64,000 nucleotides of DNA. Source: Bradyrhizobium erythrophlei (GTDB lineage Bacteria; Pseudomonadota; Alphaproteobacteria; Rhizobiales; Xanthobacteraceae). The stretch covers positions 992,001-1,056,000 of the forward strand of contig FSRD01000003.1 of assembly GCA_900129675.1 (NCBI GenBank), read 5' to 3'. The notes under the pieces are model-generated. The model had not been told where the DNA came from and ran no database searches. It saw only the letters and a list, made by a program, of their open reading frames with translations. The position numbers and the translations under genes are program-made. This document shows, piece by piece, positions 8,812 through 17,797 of the stretch (positions are counted from its first letter, which is position 1; each line of letters starts with the position of its first letter).

Positions 8812-9687
8812 ATGTCGCGCAGCTATCCCATCATATCGATCACGGGCTCTTCGGGCGCCGGCACGACGTCGGTGAAGAAGACCTTTGAGAACATTTTTCG
8901 GCGCGAGAAAGTCGCTGCCGCCTACATCGAAGGTGACGCCTTCCATCGCTACAACCGCTTCGAGATGCGCACCAAGATGGCGGAGCAGGCCGAGTGCGGC
9001 AACAAGCACTTCAGCCATTTCAGCCCGGAAACGAATCTGTTCGAGGAGCTGGAGAAAGTCTTCCGCGACTACGGCGAGTCCGGCACCGGCATGACGCGGC
9101 ATTACGTCCACGACGACGAGGAAGCCAAGCTCTATGGCGCGGAGCCCGGCACCTTCACCGAATGGGGCGCGCTGCCGGAAAAATCGGATCTGTTGTTCTA
9201 TGAAGGGCTGCATGGCGCTGTGGTGACCGACAAGGTCAATATCGCGCAGCATGCCGATCTCAAGATCGGTGTCGTGCCCGTGATCAATCTGGAGTGGATC
9301 CAGAAGCTGCACCGCGACCGCAGCGACCGCGGCTACACCGCGGAGGCCGTGACCGACACCATCCTGCGGCGGATGCCGGATTACGTGAACTACATCTGTC
9401 CGCAATTCGCCGAGACCGACATCAACTTCCAGCGCGTGCCGACGGTCGACACTTCGAACCCGTTCATCGCGCGCTGGATACCGACGCCGGACGAATCGAT
9501 GGTGGTGATCCGGCTGAAAAATCCGCGCGGGATCGATTTTCCCTATCTGCTGTCGATGATCCCGAACAGCTTCATGTCGCGCGCCAACTCGATCGTGATC
9601 CATGGATCGAAGCTCGATCTGGCGATGCAGCTCATTCTCACCCCGCTGATCCTGCAACTCATGGAACGAAAGAGGCGCACGGTATGA
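8812..9687 (+). CDS. cbbP: Phosphoribulokinase
   Basis: Phosphorylates ribulose-5-phosphate to RuBP, the RuBisCO substrate. The P-loop GSSGAGTTS is at residues 11-19. The 291-residue length matches the bacterial octameric class, which is controlled by NADH and AMP rather than by thioredoxin. The stop overlaps the next start in an ATGA (9684-9687), so cbbT is translationally coupled. The ribosome site upstream of ATG 8812 is weak. Confidence 0.96.
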   Translation: MSRSYPIISITGSSGAGTTSVKKTFENIFRREKVAAAYIEGDAFHRYNRFEMRTKMAEQAECGNKHFSHFSPETNLFEELEKVFRDYGESGTGMTRHYVHDDEEAKLYGAEPGTFTEWGALPEKSDLLFYEGLHGAVVTDKVNIAQHADLKIGVVPVINLEWIQKLHRDRSDRGYTAEAVTDTILRRMPDYVNYICPQFAETDINFQRVPTVDTSNPFIARWIPTPDESMVVIRLKNPRGIDFPYLLSMIPNSFMSRANSIVIHGSKLDLAMQLILTPLILQLMERKRRTV

Positions 9688-11717
9688 CCGCTCCAGCTCT
9701 CGCCAGCATAGAAAGCCGTTCCGATGCCGCGCACGCGGAAATGGCCAACGCGATCCGCTTTCTGGCGATCGACGCCGTCGAACAGGCCAAGTCAGGTCAT
9801 CCGGGCATGCCGATGGGCATGGCCGACGTTGCCACCGTTCTGTTTTCGCGCTTCCTCAAATTCGATCCCGCCGATCCGGCATGGCCGGACCGCGACCGGT
9901 TTGTGCTGTCGGCTGGTCACGGCTCGATGCTGCTGTACGCGCTGCTGCACCTGACGGGTTACGAGGGCGTGACATCGGACCAATTGCGGGCGTTCCGGCA
10001 GTGGGGTTCGAAGACCCCGGGTCATCCGGAATACGGGCATACGCCGGGCGTCGAGACCACCACGGGGCCGTTGGGGCAGGGCATCGCCACCGCGGTCGGC
10101 ATGGCGCTGGCGGAGCGCCTGATGAACGCACGCTTCGGCGACGATTTCGTCGATCACTATACGTATGTGATCGCCGGTGACGGCTGTCTGATGGAAGGCC
10201 TCAGCCACGAGGCGATCTCGCTCGCCGGGCATCTCGGGCTCGGCCGACTGATCGTATTGTTCGACGACAATCAAATCTCGATCGACGGCGCGACCGCGCT
10301 GTCCTGTTCGGACGACCAGCTTGCACGGTTCAAGGCCTCGGGCTGGTTGGCCAGCCGCGTCGACGGCCACGATCCGGAGGCGATCGCAGCGGCAATAGAA
10401 CGCGCCCGCAACAGCGACCGCCCGTCGCTGATCGCCTGCCGCACGGTGATCGGCTTCGGTGCGCCGAACCGCCAGGGCACCGAAAAAGCCCATGGCGCGC
10501 CGCTCGGCACCGAGGAGATCGCCAGGACCCGCGCCGCGCTGGACTGGCCGCACCGGCCGTTCGAGATTCCGGAAACTGTGCTCGAGCAATGGCGCGGGAT
10601 CGGCGCGCGCGGCCATGCCGCCCGGCGGAGCTGGATCGAGCGGACCAGGCGCCTCAACGTTAGCCCACGCTCGCCGTTTCACGATGCGCTCAATCGAAAA
10701 CTGCCGTGCGGCTATACCCGGGCGATTGCGCAGATTCGCGATCGCTTCGCGACAGAGCGGCCAAATATTGCAAGCCGGCAAGCGTCCCAGCTGGTGATTG
10801 ACGCCATCGCCGAAGCCCTGCCGAATTTTCTCGGCGGCTCCGCCGATCTGACCCACTCGAACCTGACGCGCGCCAAGACCCAGCAACCGGTGCGGCTCGG
10901 TCAGTTCGACGGAAGCTACATTCACTATGGCGTTCGTGAGCACGCCATGGCGGCGGCGATGAACGGCATCGCGCTGCATGGCGGATTCATCCCCTACGGC
11001 GGCACGTTTCTCAGCTTCGCCGACTACAGCCGTCCCGCGATCAGGCTGGCGGCGCTGATGGGAATACGCGTCGTTCATGTGATGACGCACGATTCGATCG
11101 GATTGGGCGAAGACGGTCCGACCCATCAGCCGGTCGAGCATCTGGCATCGCTGCGGGCCATTCCCAACCTGCTGGTGTTTCGGCCCGCGGATGCCGTCGA
11201 GACCGCGGAGGCCTGGGATTGCGCGTTGCGGTCACAGACGAGCCCGTCGGTGCTGTGCCTGTCGCGGCAGGGGCTGCCGACGTTTCGGGAAGCCGGCGGC
11301 GACGCCAACCGGGTCGCGCTCGGCGCCTATGTGGTCGTCGAACCCGAAGGCGGCCGCGACGTCACCCTGATCGCAACGGGCTCGGAAGTGTCGATCGCGC
11401 TGGAGGCGGCCAAGCTGCTGAAGAGCGTCAGCATCCGCGCCGCCGTCGTTTCTGCGCCGTGTTTCGATCTGTTTCGCGAGCAACCGCGCGAATACTGCGC
11501 GGAAGTCCTTGGAGACGTGCCGCGGATCGGTATCGAAGCCGCAGTGGAGGGCGACTGGGCGCGCTGGCTCGGCCATAGCGGCGAATTTGTCGGCATGACC
11601 GGCTTCGGTGCATCCGCGCCGGCAGAGGTGCTCTATCGCGAATTCGGCATTACCGCGGATGCGGTTGCCAAAGCGGCGCTGCGCTGCATCGCGCGATCAA
11701 AGATGGCGGCGGCTTGA
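9684..11717 (+). CDS. cbbT: Transketolase
   Basis: Thiamine-diphosphate enzyme that moves two-carbon units between sugar phosphates to regenerate pentose phosphates. The 677-residue protein has the N-terminal pyrophosphate/metal motif GDGCLMEG...DDNQISIDG, the middle Pyr domain with the conserved Glu (HYGVREHAM), and the C-terminal domain. The true start is the ATG at 9684 overlapping the cbbP stop; an open frame running further upstream inside cbbP is not coding. A central segment after about residue 280 is divergent from typical transketolases but not broken. Confidence 0.95.
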   Translation: MTAPALASIESRSDAAHAEMANAIRFLAIDAVEQAKSGHPGMPMGMADVATVLFSRFLKFDPADPAWPDRDRFVLSAGHGSMLLYALLHLTGYEGVTSDQLRAFRQWGSKTPGHPEYGHTPGVETTTGPLGQGIATAVGMALAERLMNARFGDDFVDHYTYVIAGDGCLMEGLSHEAISLAGHLGLGRLIVLFDDNQISIDGATALSCSDDQLARFKASGWLASRVDGHDPEAIAAAIERARNSDRPSLIACRTVIGFGAPNRQGTEKAHGAPLGTEEIARTRAALDWPHRPFEIPETVLEQWRGIGARGHAARRSWIERTRRLNVSPRSPFHDALNRKLPCGYTRAIAQIRDRFATERPNIASRQASQLVIDAIAEALPNFLGGSADLTHSNLTRAKTQQPVRLGQFDGSYIHYGVREHAMAAAMNGIALHGGFIPYGGTFLSFADYSRPAIRLAALMGIRVVHVMTHDSIGLGEDGPTHQPVEHLASLRAIPNLLVFRPADAVETAEAWDCALRSQTSPSVLCLSRQGLPTFREAGGDANRVALGAYVVVEPEGGRDVTLIATGSEVSIALEAAKLLKSVSIRAAVVSAPCFDLFREQPREYCAEVLGDVPRIGIEAAVEGDWARWLGHSGEFVGMTGFGASAPAEVLYREFGITADAVAKAALRCIARSKMAAA

Positions 11718-11751
11718 TCATGACACCGGCAGGAAATTGAAAGGAGTTCCG

Positions 11752-12837
11752 ATGGCGCGAATTACGTTGAGGCAATTACTGGATCACGCCGCCGAGCATG
11801 GCTACGGCGTGCCGGCCTTCAACATCAACAACATGGAGCAGGGGCTTGCGATCATGGATGCGGCGGCAGCCGTCGATGCACCCGTCATCATCCAGGCCTC
11901 GCGCGGCGCGCGTTCCTATGCCAACGACATCATGCTGTCGAGAATGATCGACGCGCTGGAGGAGATGTATCCGCAGATCCCGCTCTGCCTGCATCAGGAT
12001 CACGGCAACGAGGAGTCGACTTGCGCCACCGCGATCAAGCACGGCTTCACCTCCGTCATGATGGACGGCTCGCTGAAGGCGGATGCCAAGACCGCGGCCG
12101 ACTACGACTACAATGTCGATATCACCCGGCGCGTCGTCGAAATGGCGCACTGGATCGGCGCCTCGGTGGAAGGTGAACTCGGCGTATTGGGTTCGCTCGA
12201 GCACGGCGGCGGCGAGCAGGAAGACGGCCACGGCCTCGAAGGCAAGGTCAGCCACGATCTATTGCTGACCGACCCGGACCAGGCGGTCGATTTCGTTCGC
12301 GCCACCAAGGTCGATGCGCTGGCGATTGCGATGGGAACTTCCCACGGCGCCTACAAGTTCTCGCGCAAGCCGGACGGCGAAATCCTTGCCATGAGGGTGG
12401 TCGAGGAAATCCATCGCCGGCTGCCCAATACGCATCTGGTGATGCACGGCTCGTCCTCGGTGCCGCAACCGCTGCAGGACATCTTCAACCAGTTCGGCGG
12501 CGAGATGCCGCAGACCTGGGGCGTGCCGGTCGAGGAAATCGCCCGCGGCATCAGGCATGGCGTGCGCAAGATCAATATCGACACCGACTGCCGGCTGGCG
12601 ATGACCTCGGCGTTCCGCAAGGTCGCAACGCAAAGCAAAAGCGAGTTCGATCCGCGCAAATTCCTCAAGCCGGCGATGGATGCGATGCGCGACCTCTGCC
12701 GCGAGCGTTTCGAACAATTCGGTACCGCCGGCCACGCCGCTGGGATCAAGGTGATCCCACTGTCGGAGATGGCCAGGCGTTATCGCTCAGGATCGCTCGA
12801 CCCACGTATCGGCGGCATGGTCGAGGCGGCTGAGTGA
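11752..12837 (+). CDS. cbbA: Class II fructose-bisphosphate aldolase
   Basis: Zinc-dependent aldolase joining triose phosphates to make fructose-1,6-bisphosphate and sedoheptulose-1,7-bisphosphate. Zinc and catalytic residues appear in LCLHQDHG (about residues 80-87), in EGELGVLG, and in MHGSSSVP. The 361-residue length fits the Calvin-cycle class IIB group. ATG 11752 has AAGGAG six bases upstream. It sits 34 bp after cbbT and 50 bp before cbbL. Confidence 0.95.
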   Translation: MARITLRQLLDHAAEHGYGVPAFNINNMEQGLAIMDAAAAVDAPVIIQASRGARSYANDIMLSRMIDALEEMYPQIPLCLHQDHGNEESTCATAIKHGFTSVMMDGSLKADAKTAADYDYNVDITRRVVEMAHWIGASVEGELGVLGSLEHGGGEQEDGHGLEGKVSHDLLLTDPDQAVDFVRATKVDALAIAMGTSHGAYKFSRKPDGEILAMRVVEEIHRRLPNTHLVMHGSSSVPQPLQDIFNQFGGEMPQTWGVPVEEIARGIRHGVRKINIDTDCRLAMTSAFRKVATQSKSEFDPRKFLKPAMDAMRDLCRERFEQFGTAGHAAGIKVIPLSEMARRYRSGSLDPRIGGMVEAAE

Positions 12838-12887
12838 CCAATGCATTTTGAATCGTCTTTGCTGCCAGAACTTGAAGGAGAACAGCC

Positions 12888-14348
12888 ATGAATGACCTAT
12901 CGATGACCGTCCGCGGCAAGGATCGCTACAAATCCGGCGTGATGGAATACAAGAAGATGGGCTACTGGGAGCCCGACTACGAGCCCAAGGACACCGACAT
13001 CATCGCGCTGTTCCGGGTGACGCCGCAGGACGGCGTCGATCCGATCGAGGCTTCGGCGGCGGTGGCCGGTGAATCCTCGACCGCGACGTGGACGGTGGTC
13101 TGGACCGACCGGCTGACGGCGGCGGAGAAATACCGCGCGAAATGCTACCGCGTCGATCCCGTGCCGAATTCGCCGGGGCAGTATTTTGCCTATATCGCCT
13201 ACGATCTCGACCTGTTCGAGAACGGATCGATCGCCAACCTCTCGGCCTCCATCATCGGCAATGTGTTCGGCTTCAAGCCTTTGAAGGCATTGCGGCTCGA
13301 AGACATGCGGCTGCCGGTCGCCTATGTGAAGACGTTCCAGGGCCCCGCTACCGGCATCGTGGTCGAACGCGAACGCATGGACAAGTTCGGCCGTCCGCTG
13401 CTTGGCGCCACCGTCAAGCCGAAGCTCGGCCTGTCCGGGCGCAACTACGGCCGCGTGGTCTATGAGGCGCTGAAGGGCGGGCTCGATTTCACCAAGGACG
13501 ACGAGAACATCAACTCGCAGCCGTTCATGCACTGGCGCGAGCGGTTCCTCTACTGCATGGAGGCGGTCAACAAGGCGCAGGCCGCGTCCGGCGAGATCAA
13601 GGGCACTTACCTCAACGTCACCGCGGGCACCATGGAGGACATGTACGAGCGCGCCGAATTCGCCAAGCAACTCGGCTCGGTCATCATCATGATCGATCTC
13701 GTGATCGGCTACACCGCGATCCAGTCGATGGCGAAATGGGCGCGGCGCAACGACATGATCCTGCATCTGCACCGGGCAGGGCACTCCACCTATACGCGGC
13801 AGCGCAACCACGGCGTCTCGTTCCGCGTGATCGCAAAATGGATGCGGCTCGCCGGCGTCGATCACATCCATGCCGGGACGGTGGTCGGCAAGCTCGAGGG
13901 CGATCCCGCCACCACGCGCGGCTATTACGACATCTGCCGCGAGGACTTCAATCCGGCAAAACTCGAACACGGCGTGTTCTTCGACCAGAACTGGGCGAGC
14001 CTCAACAAACTGATGCCGGTGGCGTCCGGCGGCATTCACGCCGGCCAGATGCATCAGTTGCTCGATCATCTCGGCGAGGACGTGATCCTGCAGTTCGGCG
14101 GCGGCACCATCGGCCACCCGATGGGCATCCAGGCGGGCGCCACCGCCAACCGCGTCGCGCTGGAAGCGATGATCCTCGCGCGCAACGAAGGCCGCGACTA
14201 TCTGCACGAAGGGCCGGAAATTCTCGCCAAGGCGGCGGCAACCTGCACGCCGCTCAAGGCGGCCCTCGAGGTCTGGAAGGACGTCACCTTCAATTACGAG
14301 TCGACCGATATGCCCGACTACGCCCCCACCGCCAGCGTCTCGATGTAA
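12888..14348 (+). CDS. cbbL: RuBisCO large subunit, form IC (red type)
   Basis: Carboxylates RuBP; the catalytic subunit of the L8S8 enzyme. At 486 residues it has the red-type signatures: TVKPKLGLSGRNYG with the active-site lysine, GGLDFTKDDENINSQPF with the lysine that is carbamylated and the Asp/Glu metal ligands, and the active-site His region HLHRAGHSTYTR, followed by HIHAGTVVGKLEGDP. The N-terminal region DRYKSGVMEYKKMGYWEPDY is typical of form IC in Bradyrhizobium and Xanthobacter. The ribosome site is GAAGGAGA. cbbS begins 11 bp later. Confidence 0.98.
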   Translation: MNDLSMTVRGKDRYKSGVMEYKKMGYWEPDYEPKDTDIIALFRVTPQDGVDPIEASAAVAGESSTATWTVVWTDRLTAAEKYRAKCYRVDPVPNSPGQYFAYIAYDLDLFENGSIANLSASIIGNVFGFKPLKALRLEDMRLPVAYVKTFQGPATGIVVERERMDKFGRPLLGATVKPKLGLSGRNYGRVVYEALKGGLDFTKDDENINSQPFMHWRERFLYCMEAVNKAQAASGEIKGTYLNVTAGTMEDMYERAEFAKQLGSVIIMIDLVIGYTAIQSMAKWARRNDMILHLHRAGHSTYTRQRNHGVSFRVIAKWMRLAGVDHIHAGTVVGKLEGDPATTRGYYDICREDFNPAKLEHGVFFDQNWASLNKLMPVASGGIHAGQMHQLLDHLGEDVILQFGGGTIGHPMGIQAGATANRVALEAMILARNEGRDYLHEGPEILAKAAATCTPLKAALEVWKDVTFNYESTDMPDYAPTASVSM

Positions 14349-14359
14349 GGAGCAATATC

Positions 14360-14779
14360 ATGCGAATAACGCAAGGCGCTTTCTCGTTCCTGCCCGATCT
14401 CACCGACGAGCAGATTTCCCGACAGGTACAGTACTGCCTCGGCAAGGGCTGGGCGGTGAACATCGAGTTCACCGACGATCCGCACCCCCGCAATAATTTC
14501 TGGGAGATGTGGGGACTGCCGATGTTCGATCTCCGCGACGCTGCCGGCGTGATGATGGAGCTCAATGAATGCCGCAAGGTTTACGGCGACCGCTACATCC
14601 GGATGTCGGCGTTCGATTCCAGCCATGGCTGGGAGTCGCTGCGGCTGTCGTTCATCGTCAACCGGCCAAAGGACGAGCCCGGCTTCCGGCTGGAGCGGCA
14701 CGAGGTCGATGGCCGCAACATCCGCTACACCACGACATCCTACGCAGTCGATCGTCCCGAGGGTCAACGCTACCGCTAG
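14360..14779 (+). CDS. cbbS: RuBisCO small subunit, red type
   Basis: The 139-residue small subunit of form IC RuBisCO. The N-terminal ITQGAFSFLPDLTDEQI and the conserved DPHPRNNFWEMWGLPMFD segment identify it. The last ~30 residues form the extension found in red-type small subunits, which builds a hairpin lining the central solvent channel. GTAAGGAGC precedes ATG 14360, and the spacing to cbbL shows co-translation. Confidence 0.97.
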   Translation: MRITQGAFSFLPDLTDEQISRQVQYCLGKGWAVNIEFTDDPHPRNNFWEMWGLPMFDLRDAAGVMMELNECRKVYGDRYIRMSAFDSSHGWESLRLSFIVNRPKDEPGFRLERHEVDGRNIRYTTTSYAVDRPEGQRYR

Positions 14780-14875
14780 TTTCCACCATCCGGCCAGCGG
14801 TGACGATTGCCCCCTCATCGTTCCCTGCCGGATGCACTGCTCCGTCGCTGTGAAAGCGGCGTAAAGGTTTCGCAG

Positions 14876-15790
14876 ATGGATTTGGACGTCGTACCGATGA
14901 CTGGCAACGTCAACTTACGTGAGGAACTCGAGGCGGTCGGCATCGAGGAGATCCTCACGCAGCTCGATCGCGAACTGATCGGGTTGAAACCGGTCAAGAC
15001 CCGGATTCGCGAAATCGCGTCACTGCTGCTGATCGAACGCATCCGCAAGCGCATGGGACTGACGTCGGAAGTCCCGACGCTGCATATGTCGTTCACCGGA
15101 AATCCCGGCACCGGCAAGACCACCGTGGCTCTGCGGATCGCCAGCATCCTGCACAGGCTCGGTTTCGTGCGCCGCGGCCAGGTGGTATCGGTCACGCGCG
15201 ACGAACTGGTCGGGCAATATATCGGCCACACCGCACCCAAGACCAAGGAGATATTGAAGAAGGCGATGGGCGGCGTGCTGTTCATCGACGAGGCCTATTA
15301 CCTGCACCGGCCGGACAACGAGCGCGACTACGGTCAGGAAGCGATCGAGATCCTGCTGCAGGTGATGGAATCGCAGCGCGAGGACCTGGTGGTGATCCTG
15401 GCCGGCTATGGCGACCGTATGGAAAAGTTCTTCGGCAGCAATCCCGGTTTCCGCTCGCGCATCGCCCACCACATCGATTTTCCCGATTATGCCGACGACG
15501 AATTGCTCGCGATCGCCGAGCTGATGCTAGGTGATATGAATTACAGGTTCAGCGCTGCGGCGAGGGAAGCGTTCGTGCGTTACATCACGCTGCGCAAGGC
15601 CCAACCGTTGTTTTCCAATGCGCGATCGATCCGCAACGCGCTCGACCGCATGCGGCTGCGCCAGGCCAGCCGGCTCGTCGCCGATCTCGACCGCGTCCTG
15701 AGCGCCGAGGACATCATGTCGCTGGAGGCGTCGGATGTCCTTGCCTCCAGGGTTTTCGCAAACGGCAGCAGCCCCGCGAATTATGGTTAG
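14876..15790 (+). CDS. cbbX: Red-type RuBisCO activase, AAA+ ATPase
   Basis: Remodels inhibited red-type RuBisCO by pulling on the large-subunit C-terminus, using ATP and activated by RuBP. AAA+ motifs are all visible: Walker A GNPGTGKTT, Walker B GVLFIDEAYYL, sensor region VILAGYGDRM and arginine-finger region NPGFRSRIAHHIDF. ATG 14876 gives 304 residues, close to characterised CbbX; an in-frame start at 14807 would add 23 unlikely residues. It is the last cbb gene here: no pentose-phosphate epimerase gene (cbbE) follows. Confidence 0.95.
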   Translation: MDLDVVPMTGNVNLREELEAVGIEEILTQLDRELIGLKPVKTRIREIASLLLIERIRKRMGLTSEVPTLHMSFTGNPGTGKTTVALRIASILHRLGFVRRGQVVSVTRDELVGQYIGHTAPKTKEILKKAMGGVLFIDEAYYLHRPDNERDYGQEAIEILLQVMESQREDLVVILAGYGDRMEKFFGSNPGFRSRIAHHIDFPDYADDELLAIAELMLGDMNYRFSAAAREAFVRYITLRKAQPLFSNARSIRNALDRMRLRQASRLVADLDRVLSAEDIMSLEASDVLASRVFANGSSPANYG

Positions 15791-16003
15791 CAAAGGATTG
15801 AAATCGTGCCGCGGCATGGACCCGGCTTTCCGGCCTTGCCGCCAATCGCGTCCAATCCGCCTTTATTCGGAATTGTACCGAAGAGCCGCAGCTTAACCTT
15901 TACGCGTCTTTAATGGCGCCGACGTAGGGTTCGTGCACGTGGTCCGGTTCGGGCCGCGCCCCGTTCAGAATGGCCGGGTGTTGCGTACGCGTTGGAGTCT
16001 CCC

Positions 16004-16777
16004 ATGGATATCATGACGGGCGTTGGGCTCGTGGCTGGCATTATTGTCATTTCCACGATGATGCTCCTGGGCGGCGACATCCACATGTTCATCTCCGAAC
16101 ATGCGATCATCATTATTTTCGGCGGATCGATCGCCGCCACCATGATCCGTTTTCCGCTGGGCGTGATGCTGCACGGCCTGCCGCTGGGTGCGAAGTTCGC
16201 ATTCACGATGAGCCGGTTGTCCGCGCGCGATCTGGTCGACGAGCTCGCCCGCATCGCCGAAATCGCCCGCAAGCAGGGACCGGTCGGGCTGGAAAAAGTC
16301 GAAACCGATGAACCGTTCCTCGCCAAGGGCATCCGCTACGTCGCCGACGGCTACGATCTCGAATTCATTCGCGACAATATGGAGCGCGACCGCGACAACT
16401 TCCTGATGCACCTCGACGAGGGCAGCAAGATCTACCGCGCCATCGGCGACTGCGCTCCGGCGTTCGGCATGATCGGAACCCTGATCGGCATGGTGCAGAT
16501 GTTTGCCAACATGACCGACCCCTCCAAGCTCGGCCCGTTCATGGCGACTGCGCTGCTGGCGACGCTGTACGGCGCGCTGGTCGCAAACCTGTTCTGCCTT
16601 CCGATCGCCGACAAGCTGCACGGCAAGCTTCTGGATGAGGAAACCAATCGCACGCTCATCATCGACGGCATTCTGATGATCCGTGACTCCAAGAGCCCGG
16701 CGCTGGTTCGGGAAATGCTGCTGGCCTATTTGCCGGAGAAGCATCGCCACGAAGAGGGCGAACCGGTTCCCGCCTGA
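16004..16777 (+). CDS. motA: Flagellar motor stator protein, MotA/PomA type
   Basis: Ion-channel half of a flagellar stator in the inner membrane, 257 residues. Two N-terminal helices (about residues 5-48), a cytoplasmic loop, and two further helices around residues 148-200 fit the MotA/PomA/ExbB fold. The CAPAFGMIGTLIGMVQMF segment carries the conserved proline and resembles PomA/MotP proteins of the 250-residue class rather than the longer MotA. ATG 16004 is chosen over TTG 15992. motB follows after 32 bp. A TTAACC sequence at 15893-15898 could be a CtrA half-site. Confidence 0.88.
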   Translation: MDIMTGVGLVAGIIVISTMMLLGGDIHMFISEHAIIIIFGGSIAATMIRFPLGVMLHGLPLGAKFAFTMSRLSARDLVDELARIAEIARKQGPVGLEKVETDEPFLAKGIRYVADGYDLEFIRDNMERDRDNFLMHLDEGSKIYRAIGDCAPAFGMIGTLIGMVQMFANMTDPSKLGPFMATALLATLYGALVANLFCLPIADKLHGKLLDEETNRTLIIDGILMIRDSKSPALVREMLLAYLPEKHRHEEGEPVPA

Positions 16778-16809
16778 CCTCGCGGGTGACGGCGGTTCGG
16801 AGCTAAGCA

Positions 16810-17640
16810 ATGGCCAAGAAGAAGCGCGGCGATGCACATGGCGGAGGGCACGGCTGGTTCGTGACCTTCGCCGACCTCATGGGCCTGATGATGAGCTTCT
16901 TCGTGATGCTCGTCGCTTTTTCCACCATGGACAACGCGAAGCTCAAGATCGTCGCAGGTTCCATGCGCGACGCGTTCGGCGTGCAGACCCAGGTGCGCTA
17001 TTCCGGAATCGTCGAATCCGATGGCTTGCCGACGCGACCGAAGCTGAAAAACACCGATCATATCACGCCGGAAGAATCATCGGCGACGCCGACCCCCGAG
17101 GACAAGGAGCACAGCCAGACCGACGGCACCCGTAACATAGTCGACCGTGAATTCGCGCTCGCCTCGGCCTCGTTGCGGCAGGCGTTGCAGGACATGCCGG
17201 AACTGACCGAGGTGTCCAAGCACATCATGTTCGAGGAGACCAGCCAGGGTCTCAACCTCGAAATCGTCGACCAGGACGGTCGGTCGATGTTCGCCGATGG
17301 CTCCAAGGAGCCATACGAGCGCACGCGCCGGCTGATCCAGAAACTTGCGGCCCCGCTCAAGGCGACACCGCTCAGGGTCTCCATCATCGGCCACACCGCG
17401 GCCGGCTTCGTGCCGGCGCGAAGCGACTACGGCGCGTTCGATCTTTCGGCCGATCGCGCCAACGCGGTGCGCCAGATCCTCGAGCGTGAAGGGCTGCCGC
17501 CGTCCCACATCTTCGCGGTCTCCGGCAAGGCCGACAGCCAGCCGCTGTTTCCCGACGATCCGACGCTGCCGGCAAACCGTCGCGTGACCATCATGTTGAT
17601 GCGTGAAAATCCGCCGCTTCCGCCGGGCCTGAAGCCCTAG
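16810..17640 (+). CDS. motB: Flagellar motor stator protein, MotB/PomB type with OmpA-like domain
   Basis: Partner of the upstream MotA. A single helix near residues 17-42 contains the ion-carrying aspartate in TFADLMGLMMSFFVML. A charged linker follows (about residues 70-105). The C-terminal OmpA-like domain that anchors to peptidoglycan ends in the typical LSADRANAVRQIL ... NRRVTIMLM motifs. The 276-residue length fits. It has the lysine-rich start MAKKKR common to this group. Ion choice (proton or sodium) cannot be settled from sequence alone. Confidence 0.88.
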   Translation: MAKKKRGDAHGGGHGWFVTFADLMGLMMSFFVMLVAFSTMDNAKLKIVAGSMRDAFGVQTQVRYSGIVESDGLPTRPKLKNTDHITPEESSATPTPEDKEHSQTDGTRNIVDREFALASASLRQALQDMPELTEVSKHIMFEETSQGLNLEIVDQDGRSMFADGSKEPYERTRRLIQKLAAPLKATPLRVSIIGHTAAGFVPARSDYGAFDLSADRANAVRQILEREGLPPSHIFAVSGKADSQPLFPDDPTLPANRRVTIMLMRENPPLPPGLKP

Positions 17641-17797
17641 CGCGACTACTATATTACCATCTTGAAATTCTGGCGGCGCCTGCTTTGTACGCGGTCCCGC
17701 ACCGCCAGCGGTGCTATGGTTGCCCGATTGACAGGCAACGCGGAAGCGTCGATAGCCGCCCGGATCAAATCAACCGTGAGAGCGTTTTTCCTCCGTC

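Noticed and set aside
9294..9683. Upstream extension of the transketolase frame
   Set aside because: Lies inside cbbP in another frame; the ATGA overlap at 9684 is the natural start.
15893..15898. TTAACC as a CtrA site ahead of the stator genes
   Set aside because: Only a half-site; the nearest TTAA is not at the 7-bp spacing of a full CtrA box.
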